The notes: a model not told the origin generated them from the sequence alone. Shown: positions 23,128 to 30,812, counted from the first letter of the stretch. The stretch is DNA of 33,726 nucleotides from Thermoplasmata archaeon (GCA_022749995.1 JAKIWO010000012.1:1-33726); one strand, 5' to 3'. Translations and numbers: made by a program.

Positions 23128-24249
23128 TTGCCGGATCGCACACCGCCGGGCCGACTCGCCTCGGAGCAGCTGTCCCTCACGTCGCGGGAGAAACTGCAGA
23201 TGGTCCTGTTGTACGTCGGGATCATCGCGGTGACCATCGTCTCGTTCGCAATCGCCTTCGCCTACCTCCCGCACGAGACGGGTGGGGAGGTGACGCACGG
23301 CTTCCTCCTTTTCACGGGTTTGGGCATCACGGCCTACATCCTCGGCCTACGCCACGGGTTCGACGCCGACCACATCGCCGCCATCGACAACACGACCCGC
23401 AAGCTGCTCAACGAAGGTCAGCGCCCGCTGACCGTGGGAACGTGGTTTTCCCTCGGCCACTCGACCATCGTGGGCGGATTGGTCGTGGCGCTCGTGGTGG
23501 CGACCGAGTACATCCAGAGCCACGTTGCCGCCTTCGCCGCGGTCGGGTCGGTCGTGGGCACGCTGGTCTCGGGCGTGTTCCTGTTCCTCATCGGCCTGAT
23601 CAATCTGATCATCGTCGTAGAGGTCTACCGCATCTTCCGCGGCCTCCGCGACCGCCAACTCGACGAGGCTCAGCTCGAAGTGCAGATGCAAAGACGCGGC
23701 TTCCTGTACCGGTATTTCGGGCGGCTGTTCCGCGTGGTCACCAAGCCGTACCAGATCTACCCGATCGGCGTCCTCTTCGGTCTCGGCTTCGACACCGCGA
23801 CCGAGGTGACCTTGATCGCGATCAGCGTCACCGTGAGCGTCTCGGGCGCCATCCCGCTGTGGTCGGTCCTGGTCCTCCCGCTCCTATTCACCTGCGGTAT
23901 GGTGCTCTCCGACACGACCGATGGGTTTGCCATGCGCTATGCGTACGGCTGGGCGTTCCTCAAGCCGATCCGGAAGATCTACTACAATCTCACGCTCACG
24001 ATCATCTCGGTGATGGTGGCGTTCGTCATCGGCGGAGTGGAGCTCTTGCAGGTGCTCTCCACGGAGCTCGGCTGGGGCGGAGGGTTTTGGAACTGGCTCG
24101 ACAACCTCAATTTCGAGCAGCTCGGCATCGGCATCGTGCTCCTGTTCCTGGTGACCTGGGGCGCCGCCATGGCGATCTACCGGATCAAGCGGTACGAGGA
24201 GATCGGTTTCGGGCCGCCCCCTCCGGAACGACCGGCGGCCTCGAGCTGA
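23128..24249 (+). CDS. NiCoT-family nickel/cobalt permease
   Basis: This 373-aa membrane transporter takes up Ni or Co ions. The family signature RHGFDADHIAAIDN is at 75-88, with His76, Asp81 and His82 forming the HX4DH motif. FSLGHST (107-113), LGFDTATE (219-226) and LSDTTDG (260-266) are the further conserved segments. About eight helices are visible. The start is TTG 23128, chosen from its distance to the TATA box; an in-frame ATG at 23200 would remove about 24 N-terminal residues but keep all helices. The NikR-like gene follows 18 bases after the stop, which supports nickel as the likely ion. Confidence 0.93.
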   Translation: MPDRTPPGRLASEQLSLTSREKLQMVLLYVGIIAVTIVSFAIAFAYLPHETGGEVTHGFLLFTGLGITAYILGLRHGFDADHIAAIDNTTRKLLNEGQRPLTVGTWFSLGHSTIVGGLVVALVVATEYIQSHVAAFAAVGSVVGTLVSGVFLFLIGLINLIIVVEVYRIFRGLRDRQLDEAQLEVQMQRRGFLYRYFGRLFRVVTKPYQIYPIGVLFGLGFDTATEVTLIAISVTVSVSGAIPLWSVLVLPLLFTCGMVLSDTTDGFAMRYAYGWAFLKPIRKIYYNLTLTIISVMVAFVIGGVELLQVLSTELGWGGGFWNWLDNLNFEQLGIGIVLLFLVTWGAAMAIYRIKRYEEIGFGPPPPERPAASS

Positions 24250-24267
24250 GGCGACGGAGGAGTTCGC

Positions 24268-24810
24268 GTGGTACTCAAGCCGGTCGGCGTCGTGCGCTTC
24301 GCGATCTCGCTGCCGCCCGGCCTGGCTCACCAGCTCGATGCGTGGGTCGCCGGCCGCAACTCCCGCAGCCGCTCCGACGCGATCCGCTTCCTCGTCCGCC
24401 GCGCACTGGCCGAGGACACGAGCCCGGGCGACCCGAACAGCGACGCGCTGGCGGCGGTGCTGCTGCTCTATCGGCACAGCGCCCCGCATCTGCTGGAGCG
24501 GCTCACCAAGGCGCAGCACCGTTGGGGCGAGCACGTGCGCTCCTCGGTCCACGTGCACCTCGAAGGAGACGCGTGCGCCGAGCTGCTGCTGCTCACCGGG
24601 CGGCGGGGGGAACTCGAACGGGCGTCGGCGGACCTGAGGGGCGTCAAGGGGCTGCGCGACGCGCGCTGGGTCCTGGCCCTCCCGTCGGTTGCGGAGGGCC
24701 GGACCGGACACCGCCATCCCCACCGCGCCACCCCTCCAGCCCAGGAGGGCGCTCACCGACCGGCCCACGGAGCACCCTCGGCCCGCCGTAAGAAACGCGG
24801 ATCGAGGTAG
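24268..24810 (+). CDS. nikR: NikR-like nickel-responsive regulator
   Basis: The 180-aa protein has an N-terminal ribbon-helix-helix (about 8-48: RFAISLPPGLAHQLDAWV, then SRSDAIRFLVRRAL) and an ACT-like metal-binding domain (about 60-137). His84, His95, His97 and Cys103 fall at the same spacing as the four nickel ligands of E. coli NikR (76, 87, 89 and 95). A His/Arg-rich tail of about 40 residues follows the core and is longer than usual. It probably represses the upstream permease when nickel is sufficient. GTG 24268 has GGAGGA at 24257-24262 as a ribosome binding site. Confidence 0.9.
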   Translation: MVLKPVGVVRFAISLPPGLAHQLDAWVAGRNSRSRSDAIRFLVRRALAEDTSPGDPNSDALAAVLLLYRHSAPHLLERLTKAQHRWGEHVRSSVHVHLEGDACAELLLLTGRRGELERASADLRGVKGLRDARWVLALPSVAEGRTGHRHPHRATPPAQEGAHRPAHGAPSARRKKRGSR

Positions 24811-24939
24811 TCCGGGCCCCCGCACCCGCTACGGGCGACGCGAACTGTCGGGCTGGGAACCCACCCCACTCGCCTCCGGCCCCGGCGCGTGGCCGCAACC
24901 ACTCCTCGGCGGCGATCTCCGTTCAGCCGTTCTACTCAC

Positions 24940-25710
24940 TCAGGGTCGCTGAACTTCGCGAGACGAGCTCCGTGAGCCTGGTGCCCCACGGTGGGGCCGC
25001 CGGGTGGCCTTGGAGTGAAGGCGGTGCTTGGCAAAGCCGTAGAGCCCCAGACCGGTGCGCCCGACCGGTTTCGACTCCGTTCGGCGCGCCCACCGCGCGA
25101 GGGCACCGCAGAGCGACCCGCCCGGCCCATGGTCGGCAATCGCGACGCCGCCACGGCGCAACCTCGGGTCCAGCGAGAGGAACTCCCCGAACGTGCCGGC
25201 GTCGTCGTGGGGTACATCGTAGAGGAGCAGGTCGATCTGCGGGAGCTCTGCCGCCAGCTGGGGCAGGAGCTCTGCCTTGTCCCCGACGCGGAGGTCCCAC
25301 CCTTCGCGAAGCCCCGACGGAATCGCCCAGCCCGGCTCGCGGCCGGGAGGAAGAGACCACGAGGCCCGAGGGCGGTGTGCCGACGTCGCGAAGGTCGGCC
25401 GGTCCACGGAGTGTAGTACTCCGCGCCGATTCCGTCGAAGCGCCTCCAGCAGGTACGCCGTGGAGACCCCGGAGGAGACGCCTACTTCCACGACATGGGC
25501 GGGCCGGAGTTCCCGAACGAGCGCGTACAGCTCCAGCGGTGCATCGATCTCGATGTACGACGCACGGCCTTCACGCCCGTGCGCTCGCGCGAGGTGCGAG
25601 AAGAGCCGCCGCTCCGCCCGAGCTTCCTCGAGCCTGCGTACCGCTGCCGTCAGCGAGCAGCCGGCGAGCGCGCTCACCCAATGGGGGTCGGCGTCGGCTT
25701 CTGGACGCAT
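24940..25710 (-). CDS. SAM-dependent methyltransferase, class I
   Basis: The 256-aa protein from ATG 25710 has the nucleotide-binding motif VVEVGVSSGVSTAYLLEAL (about 70-88) and an acidic turn IDLLLYDVPHDD at the position of the fourth strand, as in the Methyltransf_24 group. The acceptor substrate is unknown. The C-terminal 30 residues are basic and low-complexity. The ATG is 2 bases after the stop of the phosphatase-like gene, so the pair is coupled. A GTG at 25779 is in frame but lies inside the upstream gene. Confidence 0.82.
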   Translation of the reverse strand: MRPEADADPHWVSALAGCSLTAAVRRLEEARAERRLFSHLARAHGREGRASYIEIDAPLELYALVRELRPAHVVEVGVSSGVSTAYLLEALRRNRRGVLHSVDRPTFATSAHRPRASWSLPPGREPGWAIPSGLREGWDLRVGDKAELLPQLAAELPQIDLLLYDVPHDDAGTFGEFLSLDPRLRRGGVAIADHGPGGSLCGALARWARRTESKPVGRTGLGLYGFAKHRLHSKATRRPHRGAPGSRSSSREVQRP

Positions 25711-25712
25711 GC

Positions 25713-26189
25713 CTACGCCGAGTGACGGGGGGTCGGTCGCGTTCGGGAGGCGGCGGGTTCGGACCAGTGACCGATCCACTCGCCGGCCTCCTCCACACCG
25801 GGTCGGACGGCACGGATGCGCGCGTACGCCTCGGGGAAGGCCAGCCCCTCGTGACGGTGGAGGAACCAGGCACCGGCGAGCGGCCCGCGCCGGATCCCGT
25901 GACCGCAGAACAGGAGCACCGGCTCGCCCCCGGAACGGGCCTCCTCCACCAGGCCCGCTAGACGGTCCAAGTTCTCCGGAATCGCGCGATCGCCCTCCCC
26001 GTCGTAGATGGTGATCTGCTCGTCGGCCGGCAGCGCTTCCGCTGGTCGCTCGTCGAGGACGCAGTACCGTCGTCCTTTGAACGAGAGGGCATCGGACCAG
26101 CCTCCGACGAAGACGCCGGGGGCGATCTCGGAGGGGGAGCTGGGCTGGGGGGCTCGGCGACTGCGTCCGCGGGGAGTGCTGGTCGTCAT
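25713..26189 (-). CDS. Dual-specificity-phosphatase-like protein
   Basis: The 158-aa protein contains a C-x5-R phosphatase loop (FCGHGIRRGP, Cys95 to Arg101) followed by a helix, preceded by a beta-rich N-terminal part. Asp63 in the IYDGEGD segment could act as general acid. The residue before the Cys is Phe rather than the usual His, and the residue after the Arg is Gly rather than Ser or Thr. It could be a protein or small-molecule phosphatase. ATG 26189 is about 24 bases from a TATA box (GTTATAGCC on the minus strand). It heads a two-gene operon with the methyltransferase. Confidence 0.8.
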   Translation of the reverse strand: MTTSTPRGRSRRAPQPSSPSEIAPGVFVGGWSDALSFKGRRYCVLDERPAEALPADEQITIYDGEGDRAIPENLDRLAGLVEEARSGGEPVLLFCGHGIRRGPLAGAWFLHRHEGLAFPEAYARIRAVRPGVEEAGEWIGHWSEPAASRTRPTPRHSA

Positions 26190-26208
26190 CACCCGACGGA
26201 GTCGTCCC

Positions 26209-26217
26209 GGCTATAAC
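26209..26217 (-). promoter_or_regulatory. TATA box of the phosphatase-methyltransferase operon
   Basis: GTTATAGCC on the minus strand is centred about 24 bases before ATG 26189 (leaderless). Confidence 0.55.
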
Positions 26218-26280
26218 AACTCCATGAGCTCTGGAACATTGAACGGATGACTTATCCGACGCTGGTCCCGAGGGCTTGTC

Positions 26281-26288
26281 CTCTTACG
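26281..26288 (+). promoter_or_regulatory. TATA-like element of the fusion gene
   Basis: CTCTTACG is centred about 26 bases before ATG 26311. It is a weaker match than others in the window; CTTATCC at 26251-26257 is an alternative. Confidence 0.4.
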
Positions 26289-26310
26289 CCGAGCGCCTCT
26301 CGCCGCCGAG

Positions 26311-28539
26311 ATGCGCGTGGCCCCGGCGGTGGAGCTGAGCCCCGAAGAGCGGAGCCGCCTGGAACGCTGGCAGGACGGGGAAGGTCGGAGCCCCCTCCGA
26401 GCGCAGCGGGCTAGAGTCGTCCTGCTCGCGGCACGCGGGATGCAAGATCTGCAGATCGCCCATCGCCTGGGGCTTCACCGTAGGACGGTCGCCCGCTGGC
26501 GCGGCCGCTTCCTGGCGGCGCGACTGCGTGGGCTCGAGGACCGTCCCGCCGCGATGCGGCGGGGCCGCATTCCCGAAGAGGTCTGGCAGGCGATCGTCCG
26601 CTCGAGCATCGGGTCGCCCCCCGGTCACCTCCTTCCCTCGACGCGGAGGCTCGCCCAGCGCTTCGGCGTGAGTCACATGACCGTCCGACGCGTGTGGGAA
26701 GCCTACGCGCTCCAGCCTCCGGCGCGCGTGGCACTCCCCGCCCGCCCGGATCCGGAGCGCCCTTGGGTCCCTTGGGATGTGATTGGATTGTTCCTGCAAC
26801 CCCCGCTCGCGGCCCTCGCGGTCACGCTGCGACCCGCGGTCGATTCGGCCCGGGATCCTCGCCGGGCGCCCCCGGCGCTCCCTGGCCCGCAGCAAGGGCT
26901 GCCGCTCCGGCTCGGTGCCCCGGCTACCCGCGTCGCGAGCGCGTTCCGGCCCTTGGCGGGCAGAGAGACCCACCTGCGCGAGTCCGGTGCGGAATCGGCG
27001 ACCCTGATGCGCTTCCTAGAGGAGTGCACTCGCCGGACGGGGCCGACGTCGGGGATCGCGGTCCTCCTGGTCACTCCCAGTTCCGGGCTACCTCCGGCCC
27101 TCGACCGGTGGAGCATTCGTCACCCCCAGCTCACGGTCGGTGCCCTGCCCGACCTGCCTGCCTGGCGGCTCCGGGCGATCGAGCTGCTCCGCGAGTGCGG
27201 CAGACAGCCGGGCCGGGCCGCCCAGTTTCGGGGTATGGCCGAGCTGCATCGCTCGCTCGCCCAATCCATCGCCACGTACGGAGAGCGTTCGGGGCCGTAT
27301 CGCTGGGTGGCGTCGGCCCGCGAGCTCGCGGGGGGAGAGGCGGCGTATCGCTTACGTTACGAGCTTGCTGTTACAGCTCACGCCGGGTTCAAGAGCCCCG
27401 CGTCGCTGACCGCGATCGTGGGGAGCACCGTTCCTGCCGACCAGAGTCGACAGATGGCACGGGCGGTGCTCCGGGGCTACCTCCGGGTCCGAGCGAAGGA
27501 GCGGGTGACGATCGAGAGCTGGACCGGAACGCTCGAGCACGCGAACGCCCTCGTCCTCGAGTCGCTGCGTCTGGGGGCGCGGCCCCTCGTGCTCTACCAG
27601 GATGAACCGACCTACTGGGCGGCCTCCGCGGAGGTCCCCGCCCGAAACCTCGCCTCGCTGGGGGAGCACCGAAAGGCGGCGCTCGAGCGGACCGATGTCT
27701 TCGTCAGCTTCTTCGGGCCGAGCGACCGGGAACGATTCCACTCGTTGCCGGCCGGAACGCTGTTCAAACTGTCCGAATTCCAGGACGCGCTGTACGAGGC
27801 GGCCGCGAAGGGAGGCGCCCGCGCCGTGCAGATGGCCATCGGCCGCGTTTCGGCGGGGTCGGCGCGGATGTACGGAGTCGCTGAGGAGCCGTGGCGGGAG
27901 GAACTCATCGGCGGGACCTTGGTCGATCCGCTCGCTTTGCAGCGCCTCGGCCGAGCCGTGGCACACCGCCTCGGCCGCGCGGGCGAGCTCACCATCGAGC
28001 ACCCGAACGGCACGCATCTGGCGCTCCGACTGGCGGGTCGGACTCCCGTGGTGACCGACGGCCAAATGTCGCGCGCGCAGGCCAAGGGGAGTTGGAACCT
28101 CGTCACGCTCCCGGCCGGCGTCGTCACCGTCGCCATCGACGAATCGGTCGCGGAGGGAGTGTTTCGCTCCAACCACCCGAGCTCAATCGGGCTCTGCGAT
28201 ACGGTCGGGGAACTCGTGGACGGGCGCTGGGAGTTCGCAGGCGGGCGACTCTGCTCCTACCGCTTTGCCACGGGCCAGGAGTTCTTCGCCCAGAGCTACG
28301 GCCGAGCACCGCCCGGGCGCGACCGGCCCGCTTCGGTCTCCTTCGGATTGAATCCCCGGCTGCTCTCCGCTCCCCTCCTCGAGGACCAGGGGCTCGGCAC
28401 GGTGACCCTCAACATTGGCCGGAACGACCATGTGGGGGGGCGGACGAAGGCCCCCTGGTGGGCGTGGCTGTTCCTGAGGGGCGCGACGGTCCGGGTGGAC
28501 GGACAGCCGCTCGTTCTCCGCGGCCGGTACTCTCGCTGA
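26311..28539 (+). CDS. IS630-transposase-like / M29-aminopeptidase-like fusion, both active sites lost
   Basis: This is a 742-aa single frame with two recognisable halves. Residues 1-345 follow an IS630 transposase from end to end: ELSPEERSRLERW, an HTH (QDLQIAHRLGLHRRTVARW, 45-63), a second HTH (LAQRFGVSHMTVRRVWEAY, 114-132), DVIGLFLQPP (156-165) and the C-terminal MAELHRSLAQSI...YRWVASARELAGG pattern. By eye alignment the three DDE acids are Arg174, Val254 and Ile290. Residues about 376-742 follow M29 aminopeptidases (YLRVRAKERVTIE, LRIE-like TIEHPNGTHLALRL, LPAG, GLNP, GTVTLNIG, VDG). The expected metal ligands Glu, Glu, His, His and Asp are Val604, Ser677, Thr699, Trp717 and Trp719. Codon bias is normal throughout. 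A DNA-binding or scaffold role is inferred; enzymatic activity of either half is unlikely. Confidence 0.8.
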   Translation: MRVAPAVELSPEERSRLERWQDGEGRSPLRAQRARVVLLAARGMQDLQIAHRLGLHRRTVARWRGRFLAARLRGLEDRPAAMRRGRIPEEVWQAIVRSSIGSPPGHLLPSTRRLAQRFGVSHMTVRRVWEAYALQPPARVALPARPDPERPWVPWDVIGLFLQPPLAALAVTLRPAVDSARDPRRAPPALPGPQQGLPLRLGAPATRVASAFRPLAGRETHLRESGAESATLMRFLEECTRRTGPTSGIAVLLVTPSSGLPPALDRWSIRHPQLTVGALPDLPAWRLRAIELLRECGRQPGRAAQFRGMAELHRSLAQSIATYGERSGPYRWVASARELAGGEAAYRLRYELAVTAHAGFKSPASLTAIVGSTVPADQSRQMARAVLRGYLRVRAKERVTIESWTGTLEHANALVLESLRLGARPLVLYQDEPTYWAASAEVPARNLASLGEHRKAALERTDVFVSFFGPSDRERFHSLPAGTLFKLSEFQDALYEAAAKGGARAVQMAIGRVSAGSARMYGVAEEPWREELIGGTLVDPLALQRLGRAVAHRLGRAGELTIEHPNGTHLALRLAGRTPVVTDGQMSRAQAKGSWNLVTLPAGVVTVAIDESVAEGVFRSNHPSSIGLCDTVGELVDGRWEFAGGRLCSYRFATGQEFFAQSYGRAPPGRDRPASVSFGLNPRLLSAPLLEDQGLGTVTLNIGRNDHVGGRTKAPWWAWLFLRGATVRVDGQPLVLRGRYSR

Positions 28540-28630
28540 GGGCGCGCCGAGGGGTCGGATCCCCCGCCCGCTCGCCACGTTCCATGCCGCGCATTCCAAC
28601 CTGCCGTCCCCGTTGGACGGTGCCGGTGCT

Positions 28631-29599
28631 ATGATCGCGTTACCGGCGATCGCCCTCCTCGCCCTAGCGCTCGCCTTTGCCTACAGCATCGGCGCCCAAT
28701 ACACGGGCGCGTGTATGGGAATGCCGTACGCCGCCGGAGCGATACGCGCGGAGCCGGCCCTGTTCCTGATGGCGCCGCTCGTGTTTCTAGGGGCAGCGCT
28801 GGCCAGCGAGGGCGTCGAAACCACCGTCGGGCACGGCCTGCTCGGCGGGGGACCCATCTCCCTGGATTTGGCCATTGTGATTGTGGCCTCTGCCCTGGTC
28901 CTGACGAGCGCGTACAATCTCCTGACGCTCCCCACCTCGACCATCCAGATCCTGGTCTTCTCCACGGTGGGCGCTGGACTCGGCGCGGGCACCCCCGTGG
29001 AGTGGCCCACCATCGAGCGGCTGATGCTGCTCTGGGCCGCGGCGCCGTTCCTAGCGTGTGGGCTCGGCTTCGCCCTCGTCCGGATGTGGGACCGGCGGCC
29101 GCCGCGCAGCGCTCCCGAGCACGGCCCGAGCCGGCGTGTCGCGGCGGGACTAGTGGCCGTGGGGGCCGCGGCCTCGTTCGCCATGGGTGCGAACGATGTC
29201 TCCAACGCGACGGGCGGCCTCATCCAAGCGGGAGTGGCCGGCTTGCTCGCCGCGGCAGTGATCGGGGGCATGGGCTTGGCTCTCGGCGCGCTCACGTGGG
29301 GCCGACCACTGCTGCAGCGGGTCGCCTTTCGCATTGTCCGTATGGATCCGGTCATGGCGATCGCCTCCCAGATCGCCCAGTCGGCTGTGATCCTCGGGTC
29401 CGTGGCCTTCGGGCTGTTCACTTCGCTGAACCAGTCGCTGGTCGGGGCGATGATCGGGACCGGACTCGCTCGCCGGCGAACCACGCTCATTGGCGGCGCG
29501 GTTCGCGACATCGTCGCGGGCTGGGCGCTCGGTCCGGTCTCCGGGCTCGCGCTCGGGGTTCTGCTCAGTCGCCTATTCCGTGCCGTGGGGTGGCTCTAG
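28631..29599 (+). CDS. PiT-family phosphate transporter, degenerate first repeat
   Basis: The 322-aa polytopic protein has the inverted-repeat layout of inorganic phosphate transporters. The second-half signature is intact (MGANDVSNATGG, Gly186 to Gly196). The first-half equivalent reads IGAQYTGACMG (20-30), so the usual Asn-Asp pair is Gln23-Tyr24. It is somewhat short for PiT, with a small central loop (RMWDRRPPRSAPEHG). Phosphate or another anion is the likely substrate, but the altered motif makes coupling uncertain. ATG 28631 is preferred over TTG 28613; no clear promoter was found in the 90-base gap. Its last 35 bases overlap the convergent GNAT gene. Confidence 0.82.
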   Translation: MIALPAIALLALALAFAYSIGAQYTGACMGMPYAAGAIRAEPALFLMAPLVFLGAALASEGVETTVGHGLLGGGPISLDLAIVIVASALVLTSAYNLLTLPTSTIQILVFSTVGAGLGAGTPVEWPTIERLMLLWAAAPFLACGLGFALVRMWDRRPPRSAPEHGPSRRVAAGLVAVGAAASFAMGANDVSNATGGLIQAGVAGLLAAAVIGGMGLALGALTWGRPLLQRVAFRIVRMDPVMAIASQIAQSAVILGSVAFGLFTSLNQSLVGAMIGTGLARRRTTLIGGAVRDIVAGWALGPVSGLALGVLLSRLFRAVGWL

Positions 29600-30212
29600 G
29601 CGTACGGATCGTCGGCCGCTCCTCGAGGTGGTTTGCGGGGGACTCTAGCCCCACGACCGGGCCACCCAAGCGGCGACCGTACAGCAACTCCCCCGAGACG
29701 ATTGTCATCTGGCTCCGAAGCCCCCACGCACCGAGCCCTCCTTCGGCCCAACCCTTTTCGCGGCGCTCCACCTCCCGGAATCCGCGGGACTGGAAGAGGG
29801 CGAGGGAAGGGAGGTTCTCCTCCTCGACCGCGGCGTAGGCGACCCGTACTCCTCCCGCGGCGAACTGGGCGAGCGCATCATCGAGCAGCCGGGCTCCGAA
29901 GCCTCGACGTCGGTGGGCTTCCCCCACGAAGAGGTAGTAGACGTACCCCACCACCGGGGTGAGCCGGGCCAGCAAGGTCACGCCGACGAGCACCTCGGAC
30001 TGCTCCAGCGCTCGGACCGTGGCAATCTCCCGTAGCGTTCGCTGGGCATGCCAACGATAGTACCCGGTGAAGGATTCCTTCAGGATCGGGATCGCGCGGT
30101 CGCGCTCGGGGCCCCGCAACTCGAGGAAGCGAAGGCCTGGCGGCAACGTGAGGGCCGGACCCGGGTCGGTGGGGCTCTCTCGGACCGCTCGATCGCGGGG
30201 TGCCTTCTCCAT
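29565..30212 (-). CDS. GNAT-family N-acetyltransferase
   Basis: The 215-aa protein from ATG 30212 has a GNAT core (about 28-155). The acetyl-CoA loop is VGEAHRRRGFGARLL (96-110), followed by AAVEEENLPSLALFQSRGF, the usual motif B with ageing Asn and the F/Y-x3-GF end. The first 25 residues and the last 45 look disordered; the C-terminal tail runs across the end of the convergent phosphate transporter gene. The substrate is unknown. A TATA box at 30235-30245 lies about 28 bases before the ATG and is shared with the divergent VOC gene. The frame upstream of ATG 30212 is not coding. Confidence 0.87.
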   Translation of the reverse strand: MEKAPRDRAVRESPTDPGPALTLPPGLRFLELRGPERDRAIPILKESFTGYYRWHAQRTLREIATVRALEQSEVLVGVTLLARLTPVVGYVYYLFVGEAHRRRGFGARLLDDALAQFAAGGVRVAYAAVEEENLPSLALFQSRGFREVERREKGWAEGGLGAWGLRSQMTIVSGELLYGRRLGGPVVGLESPANHLEERPTIRTPRATPRHGIGD

Positions 30213-30234
30213 CCGAACCCGGGCCCGGACCGGA

Positions 30235-30245
30235 CCATATATACC
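30235..30245. promoter_or_regulatory. Shared bidirectional TATA element
   Basis: CCATATATACC is nearly symmetric. Its centre is 28 bases from the minus-strand ATG 30212 and 29 bases from the plus-strand ATG 30269, so both genes appear leaderless from one element. Confidence 0.6.
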
Positions 30246-30268
30246 CCTCACGGAACTCTCACCGACCG

Positions 30269-30697
30269 ATGGCCAGCAAGGTACGGTTCCTGTACACGGG
30301 ACTTCGAGTTCGCGATCTGCAGCGCTCGCTCCGATTCTACCGGGGGCTGGGTTTTCGCATCGTCTCGCGCGGGACCATGAAGCACGGGGGGGTCTGGGTC
30401 CACCTGAGATTCGGCACCTCGGCCCACGAGATCGAGCTGAACTACTACCCCAAGTCCAACCGGTTCTACGAGCCGTACGGCCCGGGAAGCGAGTTCGACC
30501 ACTTCGGCTTCTACTCGCCAGATGTGGCGGGATGGAAGCGCAAGGCGCTGGCCGCCGGCGCCACGCTGGCGGAAGAGTTCGACGACGGGAAGGCGTCGCT
30601 CGTCTACGTCCGGGACCCGAACGGCGTCTGGCTCGAGGTCTTCGGTCCTCGCGCGGCGCCCAAGACCGTCCCGAAACGGCGGAAGCAGCGAAACTAG
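30269..30697 (+). CDS. VOC-fold (glyoxalase-like) metalloenzyme
   Basis: The 142-aa protein has two beta-alpha-beta-beta-beta modules of the vicinal oxygen chelate fold. Likely metal ligands are Glu56 (HEIELNYY), His78 (EFDHFGF) and Glu123 (WLEVFG). The first position, usually His, is near Thr10 and is not His. RVRDLQRSLRFYRGLGFR and VRDPNGVWLEV are family hallmarks. It resembles lactoylglutathione lyase-type proteins, but the substrate is open. ATG 30269 is supported by the shared TATA box; the frame extends upstream without homology. A basic tail (KTVPKRRKQRN) ends the protein. Confidence 0.9.
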   Translation: MASKVRFLYTGLRVRDLQRSLRFYRGLGFRIVSRGTMKHGGVWVHLRFGTSAHEIELNYYPKSNRFYEPYGPGSEFDHFGFYSPDVAGWKRKALAAGATLAEEFDDGKASLVYVRDPNGVWLEVFGPRAAPKTVPKRRKQRN

Positions 30698-30756
30698 GGC
30701 CGGGGTCGCTTCGAACCCCTCCGCCTCCTAGACCGCCCCCTTCCGGCTTCCACAAG

Positions 30757-30763
30757 GTTTAAG
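30757..30763 (+). promoter_or_regulatory. TATA-like element of the PKD protein gene
   Basis: GTTTAAG is about 53 bases before TTG 30813, giving a leader of about 28 bases that includes a G-rich ribosome-binding-like stretch. Confidence 0.4.
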
Positions 30764-30812
30764 GGGCCCCCCGGGCAAAGTTGGCAGATGCGAGGAACCG
30801 GGGGCCGGGCAT

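Noticed and set aside
23103-24791. A 562-residue frame starting at ATG 23103 over the nickel permease
   Set aside because: The permease frame has the full NiCoT signature; this one is Arg/His/Pro-rich with no domain. The ATG overlaps the TATA box.
24972-25961. A 329-residue plus-strand frame opposite the methyltransferase
   Set aside because: Low-complexity shadow; the minus-strand gene has clear methyltransferase motifs.
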